Below are positions 55,996-64,000 of a stretch of DNA of 64,000 nucleotides, in pieces. The notes beneath the pieces were generated by a model that saw only the letters and a list, made by a program, of their open reading frames with translations, ran no database searches and was not told the DNA's origin. A program made the position numbers and the translations under genes. The stretch spans positions 124,001 through 188,000 of the forward strand of contig NZ_MKIM01000020.1 of the NCBI RefSeq assembly GCF_001939045.1, given 5' to 3'. The DNA comes from Rhizobium oryziradicis. Lineage in GTDB: Bacteria > Pseudomonadota > Alphaproteobacteria > Rhizobiales > Rhizobiaceae. Position 1 is the stretch's first letter. Each line of letters starts with the position of its first letter.

Positions 55996-56252
55996 GTTGC
56001 CCCTTGTCGTGTTTGTTTTGATTTGATTGATCTTGATCTGATTGTGCGAGGATGCCGCATGCGATGCACTTTTCAAGTGCCGTGTGGCTGTGCAGCAAAA
56101 ATGCTCACCTCTTTGTTGGCATTGTGATTTTATCTGGCATTTTAGATCAATCCGATGACGAAATGTCACATTTATTGGACATAATGCGCAAAATGCACGG
56201 TTCAAACTCGCGGTTCTCTGTGCTGTAATTGTGTCATCAGAGGGAGTTGGCG

Positions 56253-57188
56253 ATGAAATGTACATTGATTGGTGCGCCTGTGCAGATTGGTGCAGGCCGT
56301 CTTGGATGCGAAATGGGACCAAGTGCTTTGCGCATTGCGGGTCTGGCTTCCATGCTGACTGAGCTTGGTCACGAGGTTGGCGATATTGGCAATATTGCCC
56401 CAACGCCGCTCAAGCCTCTGCTGCATCCCAATCCGGCCATTCACCATCTGCCGGAAACGGTGGGCTGGATTGAAGCGCTTGAGCAATGCGCCTACCGGGA
56501 AAGCGAATCAGTCATGCCGATTTTTTTGGGCGGGGACCATGCTTTGTCGGCGGGCACCGTGCCGGGTCTGGCGCGGCGCGCAAAAGAGCTTGGCCGTCCG
56601 CTGTTTGTGTTGTGGCTGGATGCGCACACCGATTTTCATACGCTGGACACCACCCAAAGCGGCAATCTGCATGGCACGCCGGTGGCTTATTTTACCGGCC
56701 GCTCGGGTTTTCAGGGCTATTACCCCAAGCTGACCCATGCGGTGGACCCAGCCAATGTCGCGATGATTGGCATCCGCAGCGTTGATCCGGCAGAAAGAGC
56801 GGCCTTGCGGGAAACCGGCATTACCGTGCATGACATGCGCATGATTGATGAGCATGGCGTGGGCGTGTTGCTGCGCCCATTCCTGGAAAAGGTCAAAGCG
56901 GCCAACGGGTTGTTGCACGTCAGCTTTGATGTCGATTTTCTGGACCCGTCAATTGCGCCAGCGGTTGGAACCACCGTGCCGGGCGGAGCCACCTTTCGTG
57001 AAGCGCATCTGGTGATGGAAATGCTGCATGATAGCGGTCTGGTGACCAGCCTGGATCTGGTGGAGCTGAATCCATTTTTAGATGAGCGCGGACGCACGGC
57101 AATGTTGATGGCCGATCTGACGGCAAGCCTAATGGGTCGGCAGGTGATGGACCGGCCGACGCCCGATTATGCGGGCGGCATCGCATAA
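56253..57188 (+). CDS. rocF: Arginase
   Basis: The 311-residue manganese enzyme has the three metal motifs: GGDHALSAG (His96), LDAHTDFHT (Asp123, His125, Asp127) and VSFDVDFLDPSIAP. It splits arginine to ornithine and urea. Ornithine from this reaction feeds the ornithine decarboxylase encoded elsewhere in the window. AGAGGGAG precedes ATG 56253. The upstream 257 bases (55996-56252) hold no gene; a MeaB- or Lrp-type regulator is not adjacent. Confidence 0.94.
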   Translation: MKCTLIGAPVQIGAGRLGCEMGPSALRIAGLASMLTELGHEVGDIGNIAPTPLKPLLHPNPAIHHLPETVGWIEALEQCAYRESESVMPIFLGGDHALSAGTVPGLARRAKELGRPLFVLWLDAHTDFHTLDTTQSGNLHGTPVAYFTGRSGFQGYYPKLTHAVDPANVAMIGIRSVDPAERAALRETGITVHDMRMIDEHGVGVLLRPFLEKVKAANGLLHVSFDVDFLDPSIAPAVGTTVPGGATFREAHLVMEMLHDSGLVTSLDLVELNPFLDERGRTAMLMADLTASLMGRQVMDRPTPDYAGGIA

Positions 57189-57275
57189 TCGCAGCGGCAA
57201 TTAAAATCGCAGCAGTAAGTGAACTCTTGCGAGGTTTGCGCGTTGTCTGTTCAGTTGGTGTTGTTTGGAGGTCCC

Positions 57276-57434
57276 ATGGACGTTGTTCGTATTCTTTTCG
57301 CTATTCTGTTGCCGCCAGTGGGCGTGTTTTTGCAAGTCGGCTTGGGCTTGCAATTCTGGCTCAATATTTTGTTGACGCTTTGCGGTTACGTGCCAGGCAT
57401 TATTCATGCGATCTGGGTCATTCTGCGCAAGTGA
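57276..57434 (+). CDS. Pmp3/YqaE-family small membrane protein
   Basis: The 52-residue product reads MDVVRILFAILLPPVGVFL and ends IIHAIWVILRK, the hallmark of the Pmp3/UPF0057 family of two-helix membrane peptides. TTTGGAGG lies 6 bases before ATG. These peptides are linked to salt and membrane stress. It lies 87 bases after arginase and converges with the AraC gene. Confidence 0.93.
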   Translation: MDVVRILFAILLPPVGVFLQVGLGLQFWLNILLTLCGYVPGIIHAIWVILRK

Positions 57435-57452
57435 TCCTCTGTTGATCGTCGG

Positions 57453-58370
57453 TCAGGATGGGCGGCGTTGTAGTGGATAGATGACCTTGCCATCTTCTTC
57501 TCCGCGCGGAAACTGGCCATCCCGATGGCGGCGCTCGGCGGCTTTATAGCCTGCGGGGCTCACGCCAATATAATGCTTGAACATACGCGAGAAATAATAG
57601 GGATCGCTAAAGCCGCTGAGCTCTGAGGATTTTTTGACTGACAATCCCCCCGCCAACAGGCCCATGGCGCGTTCCATGCGCTTGAATTCCTGATATTTCA
57701 GCGGCGTAAATCCCACTTGACGTCGAAAAATACGGCGGAAATAATCGCGGTTATAGGGAATGTTCTCCAAAACCTGCTCGACAATGCTGTCATCGAGTGG
57801 ATCGGCCGCAATGCGGCTGGAGGCAACCATGACGGCAAGCGAGAGCTGATCGGGATTGTCGAGGGCCGCCTCTTGTTGCGGTCGCCAGCCTTCAAAGGCC
57901 GCTTCCATAAACTGGATCAGCAACACCATGAACATATGATGCTGGATCAGCGTGGTCGATGACAAAGGCACGCTCTCGCGATAATAGCGCACCAGCGGTT
58001 CCAGCATCGTCCAGCGCGGCAGGGCGACACTGCGACGGACTTTCATTTGCGAAATCAGATCCATCTGGCCAAACACCTCAAGGGTGAAATGCTGGGCGAG
58101 GCCGGTATAGGGCTCTTGCGAGATGGACTGTCCGCGAAACGGCATATTGGCCTCAATCAGCATGGCGCAGCCGGGCTCCATGATAATCTCTTCCCCGTCA
58201 ATAACATAGCGTGCGCGACCCGTCAGGCAGATGGCCAGATCATGCACCGTGTTGACCTTATCAACACTCCAGCGCGGCGTATGCTGCATCTTGATGGCCG
58301 AGCGCGTCAGGGTCAGGCTCACCGCATTGACGGGAATGCCTGCCAAAACTGTCTGTTCAGTTTTATCCAT
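57453..58370 (-). CDS. AraC-family transcriptional regulator
   Basis: The 305-residue regulator has an N-terminal cupin-like ligand domain (DGEEIIMEPGCAMLIEANMPFRG) and a C-terminal double helix-turn-helix: IVEQVLENIPYNRDYFRRIFRRQVGFTPLKYQEFKRMERAMGLL and KKSSELSGFSDPYYFSRMFKHYIGVSPAGYK. It is divergent from the sugar importer and GH28 genes and probably activates them in response to a pectin-derived sugar. Confidence 0.92.
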   Translation of the reverse strand: MDKTEQTVLAGIPVNAVSLTLTRSAIKMQHTPRWSVDKVNTVHDLAICLTGRARYVIDGEEIIMEPGCAMLIEANMPFRGQSISQEPYTGLAQHFTLEVFGQMDLISQMKVRRSVALPRWTMLEPLVRYYRESVPLSSTTLIQHHMFMVLLIQFMEAAFEGWRPQQEAALDNPDQLSLAVMVASSRIAADPLDDSIVEQVLENIPYNRDYFRRIFRRQVGFTPLKYQEFKRMERAMGLLAGGLSVKKSSELSGFSDPYYFSRMFKHYIGVSPAGYKAAERRHRDGQFPRGEEDGKVIYPLQRRPS

Positions 58371-58747
58371 CTTTTTGTCCCATATTCTCTATTCTCGCAA
58401 ACGGGTATGCTAGTATACTACTTCAATACGATGAAAATCTGCTGAGGTGTATTGATCCTGCCATTTTGGAGCTCTGGCAATAACATACATTAAATCAATA
58501 CATTAAATTGATTTCAAGCCTTGCAGATTGAAAAGAAGTGTGGAGTCTGGCCACTGGAAGGAGCGGGACAAGAGGACAAGGCCACCCGTATAGATCGTGC
58601 GGCTGATGTTTTCCCGGTTGAATGAATGCACAAAGTTGAAAACATGTTTTCTGCTGTCACAGGCGTGAGGGGCCGTATCTTGCGCAACTTTGCAGCGCAG
58701 ATCGGCTCAGCCATCGCTGGTGAGCGTATAGCCGGGAGGTTTGCCGC
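58371..58747. promoter_or_regulatory. Control region between the AraC gene and the galacturonide importer
   Basis: No gene is supported in these 377 bases. Two features stand out. TAGTATACTA (58411-58420) is a perfect palindrome 40 bases upstream of the AraC gene. AAATCAAT (58492-58499) and ATTGATTT (58507-58514) form an inverted repeat and also overlap a tandem ACATTAAAT repeat, a pattern that AraC-type activators often use. Both are candidate operators only. GGGAGG lies before the first permease gene. Confidence 0.45.
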
Positions 58748-59632
58748 ATGAGTGGCGAGAACCGTTTCATGGGGCTGGTTTATCTGTCGCCCTATATTGT
58801 CGGCCTGTTGGTGTTCACCGCGCTTCCGTTTGTGGTGTCGTTTTATCTCAGCTTTACCGATTATAATTTGATGAGTGCACCGGTGTTCACGGGTCTTGCC
58901 AATTATATCAAGCTGTTCACGGCAGACCGCACCTTTCGCAAATCGCTTTCCGTCACCTTGTTTTATGTGCTGCTGACGGTACCGCTGAAGCTGATTTTTG
59001 CATTGTTTATCGCGGTTATTCTCAATTACCGGCTGAAATTCATCAATTTTTTCCGCACCGCTTTTTATGTGCCCTCGATTCTGGGTGGCTCTATCGCCAT
59101 TGCGGTGATGTGGCGCTATATTTTTGCCGATACCGGCATCGTCAATATGGCGCTGACCTCAATGGGCTTTGAGGCGGTCAACTGGTTTGGCGATCCCACC
59201 AACGCGCTGTTTACCATTACTCTGCTTAGATTGTGGCAGTTTGGCTCGGCCATGGTGATCTTTCTGGCTGCCCTGCAAAGCGTTGATAAATCGCTCTATG
59301 AGGCCGCCGCCATTGATGGGGCCAATCGCTGGCGTGCTTTTGTGCACATCACCCTGCCTTTGATCACGCCGGTGATTTTCTTCAATCTGATCATGCAGAT
59401 GGTGCAGGCATTTCAAGAGTTTAACGGCCCTTACATCATCACCCAGGGCGGGCCGTTGAAATCCACCTATCTGTTGCCGCTGTATATTTATGACGAGGCC
59501 TTCAAGCGCTTTGACATGGGCTATGCCTCGGCCATCGCCTGGGTGCTGTTTGCCATCATCATGGTGCTCACCGTTATTGCCTTCTGGTCGTCGCGCCACT
59601 GGGTCTATTACGCTGGCGACAAGAGGAGCTGA
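58748..59632 (+). CDS. CUT1 sugar ABC importer, permease 1
   Basis: The 294-residue UgpA/MalF-type permease starts MSGENRFMGLVYLSPYIVGLLVFTALPFVVSFYLSF and has six helices. The coupling loop is YEAAAIDGANRWRAFVHITLPLI. FFRTAFYVPSILGGSIAIAVMWRYIF is typical. GCCGGGAGG precedes ATG. It is the first gene of a five-gene operon; linked GH28 suggests galacturonides as substrate. Confidence 0.93.
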   Translation: MSGENRFMGLVYLSPYIVGLLVFTALPFVVSFYLSFTDYNLMSAPVFTGLANYIKLFTADRTFRKSLSVTLFYVLLTVPLKLIFALFIAVILNYRLKFINFFRTAFYVPSILGGSIAIAVMWRYIFADTGIVNMALTSMGFEAVNWFGDPTNALFTITLLRLWQFGSAMVIFLAALQSVDKSLYEAAAIDGANRWRAFVHITLPLITPVIFFNLIMQMVQAFQEFNGPYIITQGGPLKSTYLLPLYIYDEAFKRFDMGYASAIAWVLFAIIMVLTVIAFWSSRHWVYYAGDKRS

Positions 59633-59636
59633 TCTC

Positions 59637-60545
59637 ATGACCGACCATGTTCTTCACAATTCAATGGCGAGCATTGAAGATGCCGACGTCATTCGCCGCA
59701 AACAGGCCCGCCGTCAGGTGATCGGTGCGGTTGTTCGCTATGGCATTCTCACAGCTGTTGGCCTTTTGATGCTCTATCCGCTGATCTGGCTGATTGGCGC
59801 ATCGTTTAAAACCAATGCAGAAATGTTTGCCAATCCGGGCTTTTGGCCCAATTCGCCAACGCTGGATGGCTATATCAAGGGCTGGCAGACATCCACGGCT
59901 TACACCTTCGGCCATTTCTTTCTTAACACTGCCTATATCATTGTGCCCAAGGTGATTGGCACGGCCATTTCCTGCACAGCGGTGGCCTATGGCTTCGCAA
60001 GGTTTGACTTTCCGGGCAAGAAAATTCTGTTTGGCTCGCTGATTGCCACACTGCTTTTGCCCAATGTTGTCACCCGCATTCCGCAATATCTGCTGTTTCG
60101 TGACATGGGCTGGCTCGATAGTTTTCTGCCGCTCTGGGTGCCATCCGCCTTGGCCGGTGACGCTTTCTTCGTGTTCATGCTGGTGCAGTTCTTGCGCGCC
60201 ATACCGCGCGATATGGAAGAGGCGGCCCGCGTTGATGGTGCCAACAGCTGGCAGGTGTTGATTTTCATTGTTGTGCCCATGCTGGCACCAGCCTTGATTT
60301 CGGTTTGCCTGTTTCAGTTCATGTGGAGCATGAACGACTTCCTCGGCCCGCTGATTTACATCTCGTCGGTCGATAAATTCCCCGTCTCGCTGGCGCTGAA
60401 ACTTTCCATCGACACCACCGAAGCATTTGAGTGGAACCGCATTCTGGCGATGTCCGTCGTCACCATCATGCCAGCCCTGATCGTGTTTTTCATTTCGCAG
60501 AAATATTTCATCGAAGGCATCTCGTCGGGCGGGGTCAAAGGATAA
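59637..60545 (+). CDS. CUT1 sugar ABC importer, permease 2
   Basis: The 302-residue UgpE/MalG-type permease has six helices and the loop EEAARVDGANSWQVLIFIVVPML. A hydrophilic N-terminus of about 30 residues precedes the first helix. ATG 59637 follows AGGAGCTGATCTC, and the open frame upstream overlaps permease 1 out of frame. The stop is 4 bases after the first permease gene. Confidence 0.93.
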   Translation: MTDHVLHNSMASIEDADVIRRKQARRQVIGAVVRYGILTAVGLLMLYPLIWLIGASFKTNAEMFANPGFWPNSPTLDGYIKGWQTSTAYTFGHFFLNTAYIIVPKVIGTAISCTAVAYGFARFDFPGKKILFGSLIATLLLPNVVTRIPQYLLFRDMGWLDSFLPLWVPSALAGDAFFVFMLVQFLRAIPRDMEEAARVDGANSWQVLIFIVVPMLAPALISVCLFQFMWSMNDFLGPLIYISSVDKFPVSLALKLSIDTTEAFEWNRILAMSVVTIMPALIVFFISQKYFIEGISSGGVKG

Positions 60546-60549
60546 AACA

Positions 60550-61668
60550 ATGGCACGTTTGCAACTGAAAAATCTCGAAAAGACCTATGGTGGCTTCAAG
60601 GCGGTGCATGGCATCAATCTGGATGTCGCAGATGGCGAGTTCATGGTGCTGGTGGGGCCGTCTGGCTGCGCCAAATCCACGACGCTGCGCATGATTGCCG
60701 GGCTGGAGCAGGTGAGTGGCGGTGAAATCCGCATTGGTGACAGTCTTGTCAATGACAAAGCCCCCGGCGAGCGCGGCATTGCCATGGTGTTTCAAAATTA
60801 TGCCCTCTATCCGCATATGAAAGTGCGCAAAAACCTGTCCTTTGGCCTGCGGCTCAAGCGCCGCCCCAAGGATGAGATCGAGGCCTCCACGCAGGAAGTA
60901 GCAGGCATTTTGGAAATTGGTGATTATCTGGAGCGCCTGCCCAAGCAGCTTTCCGGCGGTCAGGCCCAGCGCGTGGCGGTGGGCCGTGCCTTGATCAAAA
61001 AGCCGCAGGTGTTTTTGTTTGACGAGCCGCTTTCCAATCTGGATGCGAAATTGCGGGCCTCGATGCGGGTGCGCATCACCGATCTGCACAAGCAGTTGAA
61101 GGCCAATGGCCTGCAATCCACCGTGGTTTATGTCACCCACGACCAGACGGAAGCCATGACCATGGGCGACCGCATCTGCGTGATGAAGGAAGGCGTGATC
61201 ATGCAGGTGGCCGATCCGGTGACGCTGTACAATCGTCCGGCCAATGCCTTTGTTGCAGGCTTTATCGGCAGCCCGGAAATGAACCTGATGGACTGTGAGC
61301 TGAGCGGAGACCGGGTCAAAATCGGTGAGCAGGTGTTGCAGCTTGCTCCGGAAATGATGAGCCGCCTGAAACCCAAAGCGGGTGGTCAGGTGACGCTGGG
61401 GGTACGCCCACAGCATTTTACCATGGTTGATCAGGCAACAGAAAACGGTTTGAACGGCCGGGTGTCGCATGTCGAATTCATGGGCCACGAGGTCTATCTG
61501 CACGTAAAGGTCGAAGGCCGCGCTTTGATCGCGGTGACCGAGGCCAGCCGTTATGAGCGCGGCAAAATCAGCGGCGATATGATCCGCCTTGTGCCGCAGC
61601 CGGGGGCGGCACACATTTTTGATCGCGCATCGGGCGAGAACGTCTCGCTGGCAAATATACAGTCATGA
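60550..61668 (+). CDS. CUT1 sugar ABC importer, ATP-binding protein (UgpC/MsmK type)
   Basis: The 372-residue ATPase has Walker A GPSGCAKST (residues 36-44; Ala in place of the second common Gly, frequent in rhizobial members), signature LSGGQAQRVAVGRAL, Walker B VFLFDEPLSNLDAKLR and a C-terminal regulatory TOBE domain. It energises the two permeases. ATG 60550 lies right after the permease stop. The stop overlaps the start region of the binding-protein gene. Confidence 0.94.
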   Translation: MARLQLKNLEKTYGGFKAVHGINLDVADGEFMVLVGPSGCAKSTTLRMIAGLEQVSGGEIRIGDSLVNDKAPGERGIAMVFQNYALYPHMKVRKNLSFGLRLKRRPKDEIEASTQEVAGILEIGDYLERLPKQLSGGQAQRVAVGRALIKKPQVFLFDEPLSNLDAKLRASMRVRITDLHKQLKANGLQSTVVYVTHDQTEAMTMGDRICVMKEGVIMQVADPVTLYNRPANAFVAGFIGSPEMNLMDCELSGDRVKIGEQVLQLAPEMMSRLKPKAGGQVTLGVRPQHFTMVDQATENGLNGRVSHVEFMGHEVYLHVKVEGRALIAVTEASRYERGKISGDMIRLVPQPGAAHIFDRASGENVSLANIQS

Positions 61669-61691
61669 CAATGGGTTCTGGGAGGAGCGAC

Positions 61692-62954
61692 ATGAGAAAG
61701 ATCACAGCAGCATTTTTGGGCCTTGCTATGGCCGCCACCAGCCTGGGCGCGGCCCACGCCGCCACCTTGCGCATGTCGTGGTGGGGCAGCGACGACCGCC
61801 ACAAAGCCACGCAGGAAGCGTTGAAAGTCTGTGGTGCAAAATTCGGCCACACCATCAATCCTGAATTCACCGGCTGGACCGGCCATCAGGAAAAAATCAC
61901 CACCCAGATTGCCGGCGGCACTGAAGCCGATATCATGCAGATCAATTGGCCGTGGTTGCCGATTTTCAGCAAGAATGGCGATGGCTTTGCCGATCTCAAC
62001 CAGTTCAAGGATATTATTGATCTCAGCCAGTGGAGTGCCGCCGATCTTGAGGGCGGGACTGTCAAAGGCAAGCTGAATGGCATTCCTGTCTCAACGACGG
62101 GCCGGGTTTTCTTCTTCAACAAGACCACGTTTGAAAAGGCTGGTCTGAAAGTGCCGACCACTTGGGACGAGTTGTTGGCAGACACGCCGATCATCAAGGA
62201 AAAAGTCGGTGCCGACGCCTATCCCTTTGAAGGGGCGGCACTGGATGCGCGCATGCAGCTAACATTGCGGGTGACGCAAAAAACCGGCAAATCCTTCATC
62301 GATCCAGACACCAACAAGGTGGCATGGACAGCGGCTGAGCTGGCGGAAGGCCTGAAATTCTACAAGACCATGGTGGATAAGGGCACCATCATGTCATGGA
62401 AGCAAGTGGCGGGTACGGGCAATATTCTGCTGCATGAAAACCCCAATTGGGCCGACGGCAAGATTGCAGGCACCTATCAATGGGATAGCGTTTACAGCAA
62501 AATCGCGACACCCCTGCAAAAGGGGCAGGAACTGGTGCCGGTGCCGCTTTTGACGGTGGCGGATGCCAAGACACAAGGTGTCTATCGCAAACCCTCCATG
62601 CTGTTTGCCATTTCCAAACACAGCAAAGAGCCAAAGGCGGCAGCACAGATTATCAATTGCCTGCTCAACGATCCTGAGGCAGTGACGATTCTGGGCGCTT
62701 CGCGCGGAATTCCGTCCAGCAAGGCAGCGCTTGCCGTGTTGGAAAAGGAAGGCAAAATCAAGCCGGAACAGATTTTGGCCCATAAGCTTGTGATGGATGC
62801 GACGGGTCCAAAGATCTCGCCACTCTATGAGCATCCGCGTGTCACCGAAGCCTTTGACTCGGTGTTTGAGGCTTATGCTTACGGCAATATCTCTGCCGAT
62901 GATGCCGCCCAGGAGATTATTGATAGCGTCGATGACGCGCTTTCAGGTCTTTAA
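61692..62954 (+). CDS. CUT1 sugar ABC importer, binding protein
   Basis: The 420-residue family 1 binding protein has a signal peptide MRKITAAFLGLAMAATSLGAAHA (1-23). The mature protein starts ATLRMSWWGSDDRHKATQEALKVCG and has EFTGWTGHQEKITTQIAGGTEADIMQINWPWL. Tryptophan-rich segments suggest a saccharide pocket. GGGAGGAGCGAC precedes ATG 61692. Two cysteines (one near residue 47, one near 320) might form a disulphide. Substrate by context: oligogalacturonate. Confidence 0.92.
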   Translation: MRKITAAFLGLAMAATSLGAAHAATLRMSWWGSDDRHKATQEALKVCGAKFGHTINPEFTGWTGHQEKITTQIAGGTEADIMQINWPWLPIFSKNGDGFADLNQFKDIIDLSQWSAADLEGGTVKGKLNGIPVSTTGRVFFFNKTTFEKAGLKVPTTWDELLADTPIIKEKVGADAYPFEGAALDARMQLTLRVTQKTGKSFIDPDTNKVAWTAAELAEGLKFYKTMVDKGTIMSWKQVAGTGNILLHENPNWADGKIAGTYQWDSVYSKIATPLQKGQELVPVPLLTVADAKTQGVYRKPSMLFAISKHSKEPKAAAQIINCLLNDPEAVTILGASRGIPSSKAALAVLEKEGKIKPEQILAHKLVMDATGPKISPLYEHPRVTEAFDSVFEAYAYGNISADDAAQEIIDSVDDALSGL

Positions 62955-62964
62955 GGCGTAAAAT

Positions 62965-62991
62965 GGATGCCAGATCATCGGTTTGGCATCC
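62965..62991 (+). repeat. Hairpin between the binding-protein and GH28 genes
   Basis: GGATGCCA (62965-62972) and TGGCATCC (62984-62991) are perfect inverted repeats around 11 bases with no T run. It may stabilise the upstream message. Confidence 0.55.
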
Positions 62992-63010
62992 GTTCCAGAA
63001 AGGATAGGCC

Positions 63011-64000
63011 ATGGCTGACTTACAGTGTTTGACGGTGACTGCGCGAACCGCGTGTTTTGCGTATTCAGCATCGGACAATCTATATGCGCTGAAGGATACG
63101 GTGAGCTGGTCGCTGTTTGATGGCGAGAGTGCGCTGGTGCAGCAGGGTGAGACAGACAATGTCGTCTTCATGCTCAGCAATCTTGAGCCAGACCGTGACT
63201 ATAACTTGCGCGTTGGCGATGCGGAATGTGCGTTCGCAACCCCGGTTGAATCCGCTCTTTTTGATATTGCCGATTATGGCGCGCGCTGTGATGCAGAGGA
63301 TAATGCCGCCGCCATCCAGACTGCCATCAACGCATTGCCTGACCATGGCACATTGCGCGTGCCTGCTGGCGACTGGCCTTGCGGCCCGCTCTTTTTAAAA
63401 AGCCGCATGACCTTGCTGCTGGAGAAAAATGCACGGTTGATGGGGATCGCCGATCGCAGCCGTTATGCCATTTTGCCAGCCCGTGATGACAAAGCCCGTG
63501 TGCTGGGCACGTGGGAAGGGGTGGCTGAGGCCTGTTTCGCCAGCCTGATCACCGCAGTGGATTGCACCGATCTTGCCATTACCGGCGAGGGGGTGATTGA
63601 TGGCGGCGGCGACCGGGGCGATTGGTGGACATGGCCAAAAGAAACCCGTGATGGCGCAAGGCGGCCGCGCACCGTGTTTATCTCTCATTGTGAGCGGGTG
63701 ACGTTGTCGGGCATTACCGTTTGCAATTCACCGTCGTGGACCATTCACCCGGTGTTATCGCGCGCGATCAGCGCCTTTGGAATTTTTGTGCGCAACGATC
63801 CGTTTTCGCCCAACACCGATGGCTTTGATCCCGAATGCTGCGTGGATGTCAGCCTCAAGGGCGTGTTCTTCTCGGTGGGCGATGATTGTATTGCAATCAA
63901 GGCGGGTAAGCGCGATCCGAAAGGCGGACTGGATCAGGTTTGTGAAAATATTTCGATTGAAAATTGCCGCATGGAGCGCGGCCATGGCGGGGTTGTGATT
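63011..64000 (+). CDS. Polygalacturonase, GH28 (partial, runs off the right end)
   Basis: The frame is open from ATG 63011 to the window end (330 codons). Residues 1-80 look like a small beta-sandwich (fibronectin III-like) domain found in exo-type enzymes. The GH28 helix follows from about FDIADYGARCDAEDNAAAIQTAI. Catalytic motifs are complete up to the cut: NTDG (268-271), GDD (290-292) and GHG (324-326); the RIK motif would lie beyond. There is no signal peptide, so it should act in the cytoplasm on imported oligogalacturonate, probably as an exo-enzyme. GAAAGGATAGG precedes ATG. It is the fifth gene of the importer operon. Confidence 0.9.
   Translation, partial: MADLQCLTVTARTACFAYSASDNLYALKDTVSWSLFDGESALVQQGETDNVVFMLSNLEPDRDYNLRVGDAECAFATPVESALFDIADYGARCDAEDNAAAIQTAINALPDHGTLRVPAGDWPCGPLFLKSRMTLLLEKNARLMGIADRSRYAILPARDDKARVLGTWEGVAEACFASLITAVDCTDLAITGEGVIDGGGDRGDWWTWPKETRDGARRPRTVFISHCERVTLSGITVCNSPSWTIHPVLSRAISAFGIFVRNDPFSPNTDGFDPECCVDVSLKGVFFSVGDDCIAIKAGKRDPKGGLDQVCENISIENCRMERGHGGVVI

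Noticed and set aside
55996-56403. Upstream extension of the SDR frame
   Set aside because: The Rossmann fold begins right after ATG 55995, which has its own ribosome site; the extension overlaps the divergent arginase gene.
58514-58714. Small minus-strand frame in the AraC-importer gap
   Set aside because: No ribosome site, no similarity to a known family, and it lies in a probable promoter region.
60535-61614. 359-codon open frame on the minus strand opposite the UgpC-type ATPase gene
   Set aside because: It is antisense to a clear ABC ATPase; it has no domain, and long antisense frames are normal in GC-rich codon use.

Overview
The window is a gene-dense stretch of an alphaproteobacterial genome, most probably a plant- or soil-associated member of the Rhizobiaceae (Agrobacterium / Allorhizobium / Rhizobium type). 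The reasons are an frcBCAK fructose importer with divergent frcR, an alphaproteobacterial ornithine decarboxylase behind a long speF-type leader, a complete hut pathway of the HutF/HutG type, GC-rich palindromic intergenic repeats typical of rhizobia, and many ABC importers for plant sugars. The genus is inferred from gene content only. I saw no tRNA, rRNA, transposase, phage gene or CRISPR array. The window cuts a xylulokinase gene at its left end and a polygalacturonase gene at its right end.

Layout. 1-5.7 kb: sugar catabolism (xylB end, xylA, a xylose-isomerase-like TIM-barrel protein, a Gfo/Idh oxidoreductase, a GH1 beta-glucosidase). 6.0-8.6 kb: methionine importer metNIQ behind a leader that can fold over the metN ribosome site. 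8.7-13.1 kb: EAL phosphodiesterase, trhO, VOC protein, WYL regulator, and a CHAD/CYTH gene pair. 13.2-15.7 kb: KDPG aldolase, DUF533 protein, acetyltransferase, small membrane protein. 15.7-18.5 kb: NicO-type metal exporter with a DUF1007 partner and a LysR regulator. 18.5-20.8 kb: speF-type leader, ornithine decarboxylase, acetyltransferase. 20.9-25.0 kb: a diheme cytochrome c peroxidase and a secreted phosphoesterase, divergent from an OmpW porin across an intergenic region with an FNR/FixK-type box. 25.3-28.5 kb: MFS transporter and chemoreceptor. 28.7-31.7 kb: WD40 protein, histidine-rich COG0523 metallochaperone, creatininase-family protein. 31.7-36.6 kb: MarR and LacI regulators, 2-hydroxyacid dehydrogenase, PuuD-like amidotransferase, an orphan TRAP binding protein.

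36.7-49.3 kb is a histidine-utilisation island. hutD-U-G-H-I run on the minus strand, divergent from hutF, with a HutC-type palindrome between hutI and hutF. After a palindromic repeat comes a second minus-strand operon: a polar amino acid ABC importer, hutC, and a luciferase-like monooxygenase. 49.4-55.1 kb is the fructose locus: frcB-C-A-K divergent from frcR and an RbsD/FucU-type mutarotase. 55.2-57.4 kb holds a short-chain dehydrogenase, arginase and a Pmp3 peptide. 57.4-64 kb is a pectin-oligomer locus: AraC regulator divergent from a CUT1 importer followed by a GH28 polygalacturonase without a signal peptide, which implies import of oligomers before cleavage.

The window therefore codes mainly for the capture and breakdown of plant-derived sugars and amino acids. 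No obviously new defence or mobile system is present. The most unusual items are the FNR-box-linked cytochrome peroxidase/phosphoesterase/OmpW group, the monooxygenase inside the hutC operon, the possible 3-keto-glycoside module, and several perfect long palindromes (18-bp, 18-bp and 44-bp) in intergenic DNA.
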